A program made the translations under genes and the position numbers. The notes beneath the pieces are model-generated. The model had not been told where the DNA came from. It did not search any database and saw only the letters and a program-made list of their open reading frames with translations. This document shows positions 1-7,963 of a stretch of DNA of 10,452 nt, piece after piece (positions within the stretch are counted from its first letter, which is position 1; the number at the start of each line of letters is the position of its first letter). The DNA comes from Balneolales bacterium (lineage in GTDB: Bacteria > Bacteroidota > Rhodothermia > Balneolales > Natronogracilivirgulaceae). Where the stretch lies: the NCBI GenBank assembly GCA_007133875.1, contig SLLW01000100.1, forward strand, positions 1 through 10,452, read 5' to 3'.

Positions 1-24
1 GGTGTGAAAAAGTCAAAACCATGG

Positions 25-2022
25 TTAGTTGATCAGTATCATTTTTCCCACTTCTTCTCTTTCGGAGTCTGTCAGGCGATAGATGTACAACCCTGAGGAT
101 TGTTGACTGGCATCGAAATCGACCGAGTGATCCCCTCGGGGTAAATATCTTCGGTTTTCAAGTAAAGCTACTTTTCTTCCCAGCAAGTCATAAATTTCAA
201 GGGTCATATTCAGTCCTCTGGGCTCGTGGATAGCGAATGCGATCCGGGTTTGACCATGAAACGGATTGGGGAAGTTTCCTTTCAATTCAAACGATTCGTC
301 GGGGGTATCGGGGTCGGGTTCCGATTCCACTTCCTCCGGTTCAAGTACAATTACTTTCTGTCCCCAACGGTCTATGTCGATACCCGAAAAAGAAACACGT
401 CCGTTTACTGCACGATAATCACCTAAATCTGTAAATACCAGGGTTTCGGGATCAAACAGGCTCACTTCATAGTTCCGGTCTTCCCCGACCATCACCGATA
501 GCGCGCGATTTCGTATTATCTCCTGAGAGTCGTTGAGCAGATAAACAAAAATCATCGAATCTGTTTTCACGGCATAACTCTCCTGGGCGAATGAACTTTC
601 GACAGGCTCAAACTGACCTTCTCCGGCTTCAAGCATCATGTCCGATATCATCCGCACCGCTTCGAAATATTCCAGTAAGTCCCTTTCATCAAACCATTCC
701 CACCACCAGCTCATGGGCAATATCGGAGTCGGGTTGAATAATCCGTACCACAGTCCCCGCTTGAAGTCGTATATTTTTTCATCTTCTATCCTGGAAAAAT
801 CAAGGTTCCAGTCCCACTCCCGGCCGAATTCACCGATGACAAAAGGCTTGCCGGTTTCATGATTGTTCAGCGCATTCGGAATATTGTGTGTTTGGCGGTA
901 AAAGTGTTCCTGATTGATATCCAGGTTTCCGACCGAGAACAAACCGGTAATTTCATCGTGCGAAATACTGGTCGATATCAGGTGGTCGTAAGGGTCGATG
1001 CTTTTCAGGTAGGTGCTCATCTCCTGGTGCCATTGAGTTATGTGAAAGTCAGGGACTCCCTCGGCATTACGAACATTATCCACTTCGTTGAAAAACTCCC
1101 ACACTCCGATTGCCGGACTGTAACCCCATCTGCCCACCAGGTAACGCAAACGGTTTTTATATTTGGCCTTGGCTTCATCGGAAGTAAAAAACTCCTCCGG
1201 GGTGTCAACCGGACCGCCATTGGCCGAATTATAACTATTTAAAGGCCATTCTCCGTCTGTAATGAACCCACCATGAGCATCCAGGGCAACCATGACATAG
1301 ATCCCGTGTTGCTCGGCCAACGCAATCATCTCATCCATGCGTTGTATGCCACCGGGATGGAAATATTCATCGGTGTTGCTGTACCGGTTGGTTTGGGTTA
1401 CCTGTTGCCATTCCAGCGGCAGATTCCAGGCATGCATCCAGGTACGGACAAAATTGGCACCATGTGCACTCAGTTTTTCAAAAAAATAATCGTAGTTGTG
1501 CTCGGGATCTTCCCAGGAACGTGACTCCCAGCCAATATTGATTCCGATCCCGCGAAACGGTTCTCCACTATCGTAAGGGAAATACCACTCCTCATCGGGG
1601 TCAGGGTGCTTTGTGATAAAACCGTTGTGATCTGAATCCTGCACATCGAATGTTTGCTCGTCCGTGATGTCGGTTTGTTCCCCCGCAATATGAAGCACAA
1701 ATTGATATGTGTACGACCCTGCTTCCCTTGGAGCAAAATGAGCCTTCCAAACCGCAGAGGGATCCGCATGAGCATCAAAAAAGCAGGGCAGAGTCAGCGT
1801 TTCACCGCCGGGGGCAGTTAGAACAATATCCAGCCGGACCTGCTCTTGAAGGTAGGGATTGGCATAATCCGCATCCAAATCTATGGTGAATACCGCTTTT
1901 TTATATCGAAGCACTTCCGATGTTTCAAGCCGATGGTCTGTTATCTGGTTGGGGGCAGCAAACAAAGTAGAACCAGAAAATGCAATCAAGAGAAACAGTG
2001 GCGCAAGGAGAGATGATTTCAT
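25..2022 (-). CDS. Secreted GH5-like glycoside hydrolase with DUF5060 and T9SS sorting domain
   Basis: Predicted extracellular endo-type glycosidase of 665 residues (numbered from ATG at 2022). Seen in order: a signal peptide (about 1-23, MKSSLLAPLFLLIAF then an AA cleavage region); a beta-sandwich resembling DUF5060 (about 28-128); a TIM barrel of clan GH-A type (about 145-460); a small C-terminal beta domain (about 478-560); an acidic Glu/Asp/Pro linker (about 560-576); and a T9SS type A sorting domain (about 578-665). The WEFFNEV motif supplies the likely acid/base Glu313, GEFG the likely nucleophile Glu398, and a Trp-rich WWWEWF stretch near 440 the likely sugar platform. The 2022 start is preferred because the open frame up to 2100 adds 26 residues that would bury the signal peptide. 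It is transcribed away from the sigma/SusCD cluster, so it probably shares the substrate. GH5-like is family-level inference; the subfamily and substrate (beta-mannan, beta-glucan or other) cannot be read here. Expected delivery is Sec to the periplasm, then T9SS to the surface or medium. Confidence 0.9.
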   Translation of the reverse strand: MKSSLLAPLFLLIAFSGSTLFAAPNQITDHRLETSEVLRYKKAVFTIDLDADYANPYLQEQVRLDIVLTAPGGETLTLPCFFDAHADPSAVWKAHFAPREAGSYTYQFVLHIAGEQTDITDEQTFDVQDSDHNGFITKHPDPDEEWYFPYDSGEPFRGIGINIGWESRSWEDPEHNYDYFFEKLSAHGANFVRTWMHAWNLPLEWQQVTQTNRYSNTDEYFHPGGIQRMDEMIALAEQHGIYVMVALDAHGGFITDGEWPLNSYNSANGGPVDTPEEFFTSDEAKAKYKNRLRYLVGRWGYSPAIGVWEFFNEVDNVRNAEGVPDFHITQWHQEMSTYLKSIDPYDHLISTSISHDEITGLFSVGNLDINQEHFYRQTHNIPNALNNHETGKPFVIGEFGREWDWNLDFSRIEDEKIYDFKRGLWYGLFNPTPILPMSWWWEWFDERDLLEYFEAVRMISDMMLEAGEGQFEPVESSFAQESYAVKTDSMIFVYLLNDSQEIIRNRALSVMVGEDRNYEVSLFDPETLVFTDLGDYRAVNGRVSFSGIDIDRWGQKVIVLEPEEVESEPDPDTPDESFELKGNFPNPFHGQTRIAFAIHEPRGLNMTLEIYDLLGRKVALLENRRYLPRGDHSVDFDASQQSSGLYIYRLTDSEREEVGKMILIN

Positions 2023-2469
2023 AAAACAGGATGCGATTATGTGCACGTTATACTTTATTCTGTGCGGCGTGAAATTTAAACCTACAACGATTGCCGTCAT
2101 GAATACCCCTATTGCAAATCATGGATTCAGTCACTATGCGACGAAATCGCCGGCTGAGGTAACAACCCGTTATGAAAATCACATTAATTTAATTTTAATT
2201 CGTTAATTAAATCTGAATTTTAAATATTCTAAGAATGCTGTCAACAGGCAGAAGCTATTGATGATGCCCTGGCATGTGAAGATGGAGCCTGCAGAATGTT
2301 TTGCTAAAAGCATTAAGATAGTTATTGTAATTTTGTTTTGTGTTATATCAGTGATAACTATAGGTATTATACAGGGATTGGAATTACATTCAGAATCTGT
2401 AATTCTTAAGAAAAAAGTGAGCCCGCACTGTAAACTAGACCTGAATTTAACAAATCGTCATACAACGTA
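2023..2469. other. Divergent intergenic region between hydrolase and sigma factor
   Basis: These 447 bases separate the divergent start codons and must hold promoters for both directions. The stretch about 2181-2235 is very AT-rich with self-complementary TTAATTAA-type words. TAATTTTG at 2328-2335 matches the Bacteroidota -7 consensus TAnnTTTG on the plus strand, but the nearest upstream TTTG (2300-2303) lies 24 bases away, longer than the usual 19-21, so this is only a candidate. A short imperfect dyad, GTTAT(A)TC-AGT-GATAAC, lies at 2342-2358. An open frame of about 70 codons (ATG 2261 to TAG 2470) encodes one hydrophobic stretch; I regard it as probably spurious. No RNA gene is recognisable. 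Confidence 0.5.
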
Positions 2470-3087
2470 GTGGAGAAAAGTCCGTTCAGCATATCGGAAC
2501 AAGAACTGATTCACAGAATTCAGCAGGGCGATAAAATCGCTTTTGCCGAGTTGTATCGGGTTTACTTTCCCCTTTTGTGTGAATTTGCCCATCGTTTTAC
2601 CTCCAACCGGGCCATATGCGAGGAGCTGGTTCAGGATGTTTTTTTTACTATTTGGGAAAAAAAGGAACAGTGGGCTCCAACGATCCAGGCTCGTTCCTAT
2701 TTATATAAAGCGGTCAAGAACAGAGCACTGGATCATTTAAAGCATCAGGATGTCGAGAGGAAGTATCTGGGAATCTACAGGGATAAACAGGATCTCTATA
2801 ATCCCCCTCAACAGATGGAGGATGCCTTGTCTCAGAAAGAGGAGAATGCAGAAGCACAAAAATTGATTGCACTTGTTCACCGTACGATTCAGGAGCTGCC
2901 TGAGCGTCGCAAAACCATTTTTCTGCTGAGTCGTGAAGATGGGTTGACTTACCAGGAAATTGCCGAAGTGCTGGATATCTCTGTGAAAACCGTTGAGAAC
3001 CAGATGGGGCAGGCTCTGGTTTTTTTTAAAAAACGGCTTTCGAAATATCTCAGTCTCTTACTGATCCTGGTTCCTATTATTAATTGA
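2470..3087 (+). CDS. ECF RNA polymerase sigma factor (Bacteroidetes FecI-like)
   Basis: A 205-residue extracytoplasmic-function sigma-70 factor that would direct RNA polymerase to the promoters of this locus. Region 2 spans about 24-90: the GDKIAFAELY helix, a CEELVQDVFFTIWE segment typical of -10 recognition and core binding, then the RSYLYKAVKNRALDHL helix. Region 4 spans about 133-190: LPERRKTIFLL, then a helix-turn-helix around YQEIAEVLDISVKTVENQM for the -35 element. The tail is hydrophobic (LSLLLILVPIIN), as in many members of the Bacteroidetes family. The start is GTG at 2470: in this frame the nearest upstream stop is TAA at 2431-2433 and no ATG lies between. No Shine-Dalgarno is visible, which is common in this phylum. 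The FecR gene follows after 123 bases, the standard sigma/anti-sigma order. The gene is visibly AT-richer than susC, with T8 and A7 runs. Confidence 0.93.
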   Translation: MEKSPFSISEQELIHRIQQGDKIAFAELYRVYFPLLCEFAHRFTSNRAICEELVQDVFFTIWEKKEQWAPTIQARSYLYKAVKNRALDHLKHQDVERKYLGIYRDKQDLYNPPQQMEDALSQKEENAEAQKLIALVHRTIQELPERRKTIFLLSREDGLTYQEIAEVLDISVKTVENQMGQALVFFKKRLSKYLSLLLILVPIIN

Positions 3088-3116
3088 TGGATCTACAGCT
3101 TATCACAGAAAACCGG

Positions 3117-3137
3117 CCGGTATTTTTTTTTTACCGG
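3117..3137 (+). terminator. Possible weak hairpin with a T10 tract after the sigma gene
   Basis: Arms CCGGTA (3117-3122) and TACCGG (3132-3137) are perfect inverted repeats flanking a run of T. The left arm overlaps a ten-base palindrome, ACCGGCCGGT (3112-3121), placed directly before the T tract. The palindrome followed by the T run resembles an intrinsic terminator or attenuator, but it has no proper loop, and the alternative hairpin has the U tract in its loop instead of after its stem. It could reduce read-through from sigma into fecR, or be chance. Confidence 0.22.
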
Positions 3138-3210
3138 GACTGGGGGTGTTGAAATTGGCAACCGTCTTTGAAGGTGAATTGAGCATTCTTTTTAGACAAA
3201 CCGCTTTTGA

Positions 3211-4248
3211 ATGGAGAAAGATATCACTTACAAAGAAATTGCCCGTTATCTGACCGGACAGTGTTCCACCGAGGAGGAATCACGAATTTCCGAACGCATC
3301 CGGAAAGATCCCAATCAAAAAGCCTTGTTCCTGGAGATCAAAAAAAAGATGTTGACCGGTTCCACCAAACATGACCGGTGGAATACCGAGGAAAACTGGC
3401 AGGCGCTCAGCCGAAGAATCGATCAGTACGAACGCACTCGCAGCAAACCTCGATTCGCATCAAAACGCATTCACGACTTCGGACGTAAGGACAGCTTCTG
3501 GATTGCTAAAGTGGCAGCTGTTATTACCATATTTATTCTTGCCGGTGTCATTGTGCAGTATTTTTATCCGGAAGAAGAAGACGTGGCTCCCGTTGCCGTA
3601 ATGGAGGAAGTTGCTACCGAAAGGGGACAAAGGGCTCGTGTTCAGCTGGAGGATGGAACCTATGTACGCCTAAATGTGGATAGTAAGCTTTCCTACCCGT
3701 CAGAATTTGACCGGGACAGCCGTTCGGTCAGTCTAACCGGTGAAGCCTATTTTGATGTCGCTCCCGGCGAAAAACCCTTTTACGTTGAGACAGGCGAAGC
3801 CGTCGTCGAAGTTTTGGGCACCCGGTTTAATGTCCGTGCCTACGATGAACTCGAGGAGCTGAATGTGGTGGTCTCAAGCGGTGAGGTAGCCGTCAGGGCA
3901 GAATCGCATACCGATGATATTTCCTACCTCAGCCAGGGGGACATGGCTCTGCTTAACAGGGTGGACGGCTTGATGACGGTCAGACAAAATGTTGACATGC
4001 ATGAGCATCTGGGATGGCTGGATCAACGGTTCTCTTTTAATAACGATATACTGATCGATGTCGTCAGGAAGCTGGAACGCTGGTTCGCCGTCGATTTTAC
4101 CCTGACGGATCCCGAACTGGCTGAATTACGTTTCACAGCTACTTTCGAGAATGAGTCGCTGAGTGAAGTGCTCAGGGTCATGGAGCTGGTCCTGAACATC
4201 AACTACGAGATCAATGGATCTGAAATCCGATTGACAACTGCAAAATAA
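3211..4248 (+). CDS. FecR-family anti-sigma factor with DUF4974 C-terminal domain
   Basis: A 345-residue single-pass inner-membrane regulator. The cytoplasmic N-terminus (about 1-95) is helical and charged and would hold the ECF sigma factor. One transmembrane helix follows at about 97-118 (FWIAKVAAVITIFILAG). The periplasmic FecR domain spans about 134-230, with the family motifs TERGQRARVQLEDGTYVRLN, LTGEAYFDV and VEVLGTRFNVRAY. The C-terminal DUF4974 domain, which has an STN-like fold, spans about 272-343 (WLDQRFSFNNDILIDVVRKL to the end). By family knowledge, binding of the transporter's STN domain to the periplasmic part relays the substrate signal and frees the sigma factor. All four parts are present and the length is normal for the family. 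The ATG at 3211 is the first in frame and gives the usual short N-terminus (MEKDITYKEIARYL). It lies between its sigma factor and the STN-bearing SusC, which strongly supports the pairing. Confidence 0.93.
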   Translation: MEKDITYKEIARYLTGQCSTEEESRISERIRKDPNQKALFLEIKKKMLTGSTKHDRWNTEENWQALSRRIDQYERTRSKPRFASKRIHDFGRKDSFWIAKVAAVITIFILAGVIVQYFYPEEEDVAPVAVMEEVATERGQRARVQLEDGTYVRLNVDSKLSYPSEFDRDSRSVSLTGEAYFDVAPGEKPFYVETGEAVVEVLGTRFNVRAYDELEELNVVVSSGEVAVRAESHTDDISYLSQGDMALLNRVDGLMTVRQNVDMHEHLGWLDQRFSFNNDILIDVVRKLERWFAVDFTLTDPELAELRFTATFENESLSEVLRVMELVLNINYEINGSEIRLTTAK

Positions 4249-4309
4249 TCTAAGAACCAGTATAAAAACACACTGATGAGCACGAAAAGCGCTTGCATAT
4301 CTCGAAATA

Positions 4310-4337
4310 GGGAAACTGCCCGCAACGGTCGTTTCCC
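4310..4337 (+). other. Perfect 7-bp inverted repeat in the leader of susC
   Basis: GGGAAAC (4310-4316) pairs exactly with GTTTCCC (4331-4337) across a 14-base loop. It sits in the 212-base stretch between the fecR stop and the preferred susC start at 4461, and would form a moderate stem in the mRNA leader. No T run follows it, so it is not an intrinsic terminator. It could be an operator, an mRNA-stabilising stem or chance. Confidence 0.25.
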
Positions 4338-4460
4338 GGATAAACCAACAGGGTGAATCAGGAACTCATCGATAATACCTCACCTCTCATAGAATCAACT
4401 CCAATAGATTTTCAAGGATATAAGGACAAAGCAGCTAATACCCATCTAATTCAAAGTAAA

Positions 4461-7400
4461 ATGATGACGGACAAATTATTTAGAAGCCCCGCCAAATGGA
4501 CAGCAACGGCATTATTTGCTTTCTGTCTCTTTTTTAGCGGCATAATGGCCAACGGTCAGGGTGCCAAACTGGTCTCCAAAGAGGATATGACCCCTATCTC
4601 GGCCGGTATGGATCGATTTATCCACTACGCACCAGAACAGGTGAACGAGGGCAGCCAGAGAATCCTTAACAGTATCGTTTCCCTTGACCTGATTGATGTC
4701 TCCATGGAGGAGGCACTTCTGGATATTTCCAAAGCCGCCAACCTGAGAATCTCCTACAGCAAAAGTGTCCGGGAGCAGTCATGGGATCGCCGCATCACCC
4801 TCAATGCCGAGAAGGCTACCGTCCTGGGTGCCTTGTATGCCACTCTGGAAGGTACCGGTCTTCAGGTCGTTTTGCCTACCGCCAGCCGAAACCACATGGA
4901 TGATGTCGTAGTGATAAAAGAATCGGATGAGGAGGTCGCTGAAGGAAAAACCGAAGTGCACCCGGAAACGGTATCCCAGCCCGCGGATCACCAGGTTGCG
5001 GGTTCTGTGGTTGGCGAAGACGGAGAACCGCTCGTCGGTGTCAATATAGTTGTTGAAGGTGAAACCGGCTACGGTACCACGACCAATATTCAGGGCGAAT
5101 ACAGCCTTACTGTCCCGCACGAAGATGCAACCCTCATATTCTCTTATGTCGGCTTTCAAACCCGCACGATTCAGATTGATGGCAGAAGCCAACTGGACGT
5201 GCAACTTGTTTTCGATGCGTTAATGGGTGAAGAGCTCGTGGTTGTCGGCTACGGGCAGATGCGCCGGACCGACATGACCGGATCGGTTAGTTCGGTATCT
5301 GCCGAAGAGATCGAAAACCTGCAATCCCACTCCCTGGACCGATTGCTTCAAGGCCGCGTTCCCGGCCTGCATGTTATGGGCGCTTCCGGTGAACCGGGTG
5401 AAGGTGTGACCATGAGGATCCGCGGAGCCAGCTCACTGCACGGCTCCAACAGTCCGCTTTACGTAGTAGACGGATTTCCCATGGGGGATGCTGGTGACCT
5501 GAAACAGATCAACCCCTCGGATATCCAATCTATTGAGGTCTTGAAGGATGCCTCCGCCGCCGCTATCTACGGCTCGCGCGGTGCTAACGGCGTTATCCTT
5601 ATTACTACTTACAGGGACTCCGGTGACCGTCCCGCTCAAATCAGCATTAATATCCAGAATGGCATTTCTACCCTGGCTCAGGATCTGGATATCTTCAGAG
5701 ACCCTGTCCATCAGGCGATTGTTACCAACGAAGCACGCAGAAACGCCGGGCAGGATGAACTGTATATCGGTCAAAACTACCTCGGCACCTACTATCCTTC
5801 TGAGCGGGAGCTCAGGAGCGGCGAATGGCCACATCAAACCGACTGGCAGGATGAAGTTTACCGTAACGCCATGACGCGCGACTACACCATTTCGGCCGAA
5901 GGGGGATCCGAACAGACCCAGTACACTTTTTCCGGTAATTACTACTCCGAGGAAGGCCTGACCATCAACAACCGCTATGACCGCATGAGCGGCAGGGTTC
6001 ATGTTGACCAGAAGGTCCGCGATGACCTGCGCCTTTCGGCCAACGTCAATCTCGCACTCACCGACCGGGAGCGTTCCAGCGCTTCTTACGGCCGATCACC
6101 GGTGTTTCCGGTTTATGATGAGGACGGGGACTATTTCCAGGTCGGACCACAGGATTTCTGGCATCCCATCGCACTTGCCAAAGAAGTTACCAATGAAGGT
6201 ACTACAATTGACGTGATCGGATCCGGTAAACTCGTCTGGAATATTTCGCCCAATCTGATCTTCAACTCCCAGCTTAATTACAGTTATGGCGAATCGACCT
6301 GGGATAACTTCCAGCCCTCACAGTATACAAATACCGGAAATCTGTTCAACGGGTTCGGCGAAATCAGCAACTGGAAAAACAACTCCTGGACTACCGAAAA
6401 CTACGCGACCTATCAACGCGATTTTCAGGATGTGCATAACCTTACGGTTACCTTAGGTGCTACCGCCGAAAATTCCATCACCCGAACCTCCAACCTGGAG
6501 GGACGAGGTTTCATCAACGAAACACTGGGTCATGAGGATCTCAACGCCGCCGAAGAAAATACCGTTAACAACAGCTATGTCGAAGAAAGGTTGATGTCCG
6601 GAATCAGCCGGTTCAATTATGTTTACGACGGACGCTACCTGTTTACGTTTACTTCCCGGCTCGACGGATCTTCCAAGTTCGGGGATAACAACAAGTGGGC
6701 TTTCTTCCCCTCCGGTGCGATCGGATGGAACATCCATAATGAGGATTTCATGAGCGATCAGTATACTCTGTCTGAGGCTAAAATTCGTTTTAGCTACGGG
6801 TTGACCGGTAATCAGGGTATCTCTCCCTATCAAACACTGGACCGGCTCGGGACCAATGAATATTACCTTGACGGTGCGTTTGTTACCGCATATGGACCAG
6901 GTGTGTTCCGGTGGGATGACTTTTTCAAGATATGGAGCGGTATCGCCAACCCTGATCTTAAATGGGAAACCACCGAACAATACAATGTTGGCCTGGAACT
7001 CGGTTTTCTCAACGGAAGAGTAGACCTGACTGCCGACCTTTACCACAAAAGAACACGCGACCTCCTCCGTATGCAACGACTGCCCATTTCCTCCGGGTTT
7101 GATGAAATTTGGGTCAACGACGGTACCATCGATAATCGCGGCTTTGAACTCGCCGCCAACATTCGGATGCTTAACGGCCCGTTGATTTGGAATCTGGGCA
7201 CCATGTTCAGCCGAAACCAGAATGAGGTGATCGGCGTTGGTGACACCGATTTCCAATTCTGGGGTACCGAGATCGAAATGTTCCGGACTCCCGTAAACGT
7301 GCTCAAAGAAGGGGAACCCATATTCGCGTTCTATGGCTATAAAACCGACGGCATTATCCAGTCAGAGGAGGAGGGGCTTGCTGCCGGACTGACAGGCGAA

Positions 7401-7925
7401 CGGGCACAACCCGGCGAGATAAAATACGTCGATCTTAACGGTGACGGTGTCGTCGACGCCGACGATCGCACCATCATAGGTGACCCCCATCCGGATTTTA
7501 TCTTTAGTATTTCTTCAGATTTTTATTACCGGAATTTCGACTTGTCCGTCATGTTGTATGGTTCCTATGGCGGCGATGTATACAATCTCCAAAAATTCTC
7601 AACAGCAAGTGCACAACTGCAACGATGGACACCAGATAACCCAACTAATGACTACCCCAGTCTGAATAACCTCAGAGGTTACGAAGCCTCCGACTGGTGG
7701 ATAGAGGACGGGTCCTTCCTTCGTATTCAAAATCTGACACTGGGATATACGCTCACCGATATCGCTGCCATGGACAGACTGAGACTGTATGTCAATGTTG
7801 ACAACCTGTACACTTTCACACCTTTTGCATCCGGTTATGACCCCGAAGTGGGAGAAAACGGACTAAACTGGGGATTTTATCCGAGACCCCGGAAATGGAT
7901 GTTTGGTATCAACGTGCGGATATAA
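4461..7925 (+). CDS. SusC/RagA-family TonB-dependent transporter with STN signalling domain
   Basis: A 1154-residue outer-membrane beta-barrel importing substrate, probably oligosaccharide, using TonB energy. In order (from ATG 4461): a signal peptide (about 1-34, hydrophobic core WTATALFAFCLFFSG); an STN domain (about 68-154), the module that contacts FecR; a CarboxypepD_reg-like beta-sandwich (about 176-252, beginning with VAGSVVGEDGEPLVGVNI); the SusC signature ELVVVGYG (about 258-265); the plug (about 268-384, with RIRGASS, PLYVVDGFP and IEVLKDASAAAIYGSRGANG); then the barrel, ending in YPRPRKWMFGINVRI as usual for the family. A Dx-Nx-DGxxD calcium-like loop near 991 is a common family feature. 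The frame is open upstream to GTG 4353, adding 36 residues before the signal peptide; I prefer 4461 because it places the signal peptide at the N-terminus. The gene is intact. SusD follows 38 bases on, and the STN domain fits the adjacent sigma/FecR pair. Confidence 0.95.
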   Translation: MMTDKLFRSPAKWTATALFAFCLFFSGIMANGQGAKLVSKEDMTPISAGMDRFIHYAPEQVNEGSQRILNSIVSLDLIDVSMEEALLDISKAANLRISYSKSVREQSWDRRITLNAEKATVLGALYATLEGTGLQVVLPTASRNHMDDVVVIKESDEEVAEGKTEVHPETVSQPADHQVAGSVVGEDGEPLVGVNIVVEGETGYGTTTNIQGEYSLTVPHEDATLIFSYVGFQTRTIQIDGRSQLDVQLVFDALMGEELVVVGYGQMRRTDMTGSVSSVSAEEIENLQSHSLDRLLQGRVPGLHVMGASGEPGEGVTMRIRGASSLHGSNSPLYVVDGFPMGDAGDLKQINPSDIQSIEVLKDASAAAIYGSRGANGVILITTYRDSGDRPAQISINIQNGISTLAQDLDIFRDPVHQAIVTNEARRNAGQDELYIGQNYLGTYYPSERELRSGEWPHQTDWQDEVYRNAMTRDYTISAEGGSEQTQYTFSGNYYSEEGLTINNRYDRMSGRVHVDQKVRDDLRLSANVNLALTDRERSSASYGRSPVFPVYDEDGDYFQVGPQDFWHPIALAKEVTNEGTTIDVIGSGKLVWNISPNLIFNSQLNYSYGESTWDNFQPSQYTNTGNLFNGFGEISNWKNNSWTTENYATYQRDFQDVHNLTVTLGATAENSITRTSNLEGRGFINETLGHEDLNAAEENTVNNSYVEERLMSGISRFNYVYDGRYLFTFTSRLDGSSKFGDNNKWAFFPSGAIGWNIHNEDFMSDQYTLSEAKIRFSYGLTGNQGISPYQTLDRLGTNEYYLDGAFVTAYGPGVFRWDDFFKIWSGIANPDLKWETTEQYNVGLELGFLNGRVDLTADLYHKRTRDLLRMQRLPISSGFDEIWVNDGTIDNRGFELAANIRMLNGPLIWNLGTMFSRNQNEVIGVGDTDFQFWGTEIEMFRTPVNVLKEGEPIFAFYGYKTDGIIQSEEEGLAAGLTGERAQPGEIKYVDLNGDGVVDADDRTIIGDPHPDFIFSISSDFYYRNFDLSVMLYGSYGGDVYNLQKFSTASAQLQRWTPDNPTNDYPSLNNLRGYEASDWWIEDGSFLRIQNLTLGYTLTDIAAMDRLRLYVNVDNLYTFTPFASGYDPEVGENGLNWGFYPRPRKWMFGINVRI

Positions 7926-7952
7926 CCTCCTGTAAACCGATCAATAGAATTT

Positions 7953-7958
7953 AAAGGA
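7953..7958 (+). promoter_or_regulatory. Ribosome binding site of susD
   Basis: AAAGGA lies five bases before ATG 7964, one of the few purine-rich sites at good spacing in this window. It supports 7964 over the adjacent ATG 7967 as the start, and indicates that translation initiation of the broken SusD is still intact. Confidence 0.55.
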
Positions 7959-7963
7959 ATATT

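Noticed and set aside
17..26. Palindrome AACCATGGTT at the end of the hydrolase as a terminator
   Set aside because: It has no loop, a weak stem and only a short T run beyond it on the minus strand.
2023..2100. N-terminal extension of the hydrolase to an ATG at 2100
   Set aside because: It would put 26 non-signal residues before a clear signal peptide starting at Met 2022.
3020..3033. T8A6 run in the sigma gene as a programmed frameshift site
   Set aside because: The reading frame encodes the expected FFKKR of the sigma C-terminus without any shift, and no extension in another frame matches the family.
4353..4460. SusC start at GTG 4353
   Set aside because: It adds 36 residues in front of the signal peptide; kept only as an alternative start.
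5433..6002. Long open frames antisense to susC (also 4779-5204 and 6453-7256)
   Set aside because: They mirror the codon pattern of the real gene and show no recognisable domain.
7431..7487. EF-hand-like DLNGDGVVDADD loop in SusC as a special calcium site
   Set aside because: This loop recurs across the SusC family and is not unusual here.
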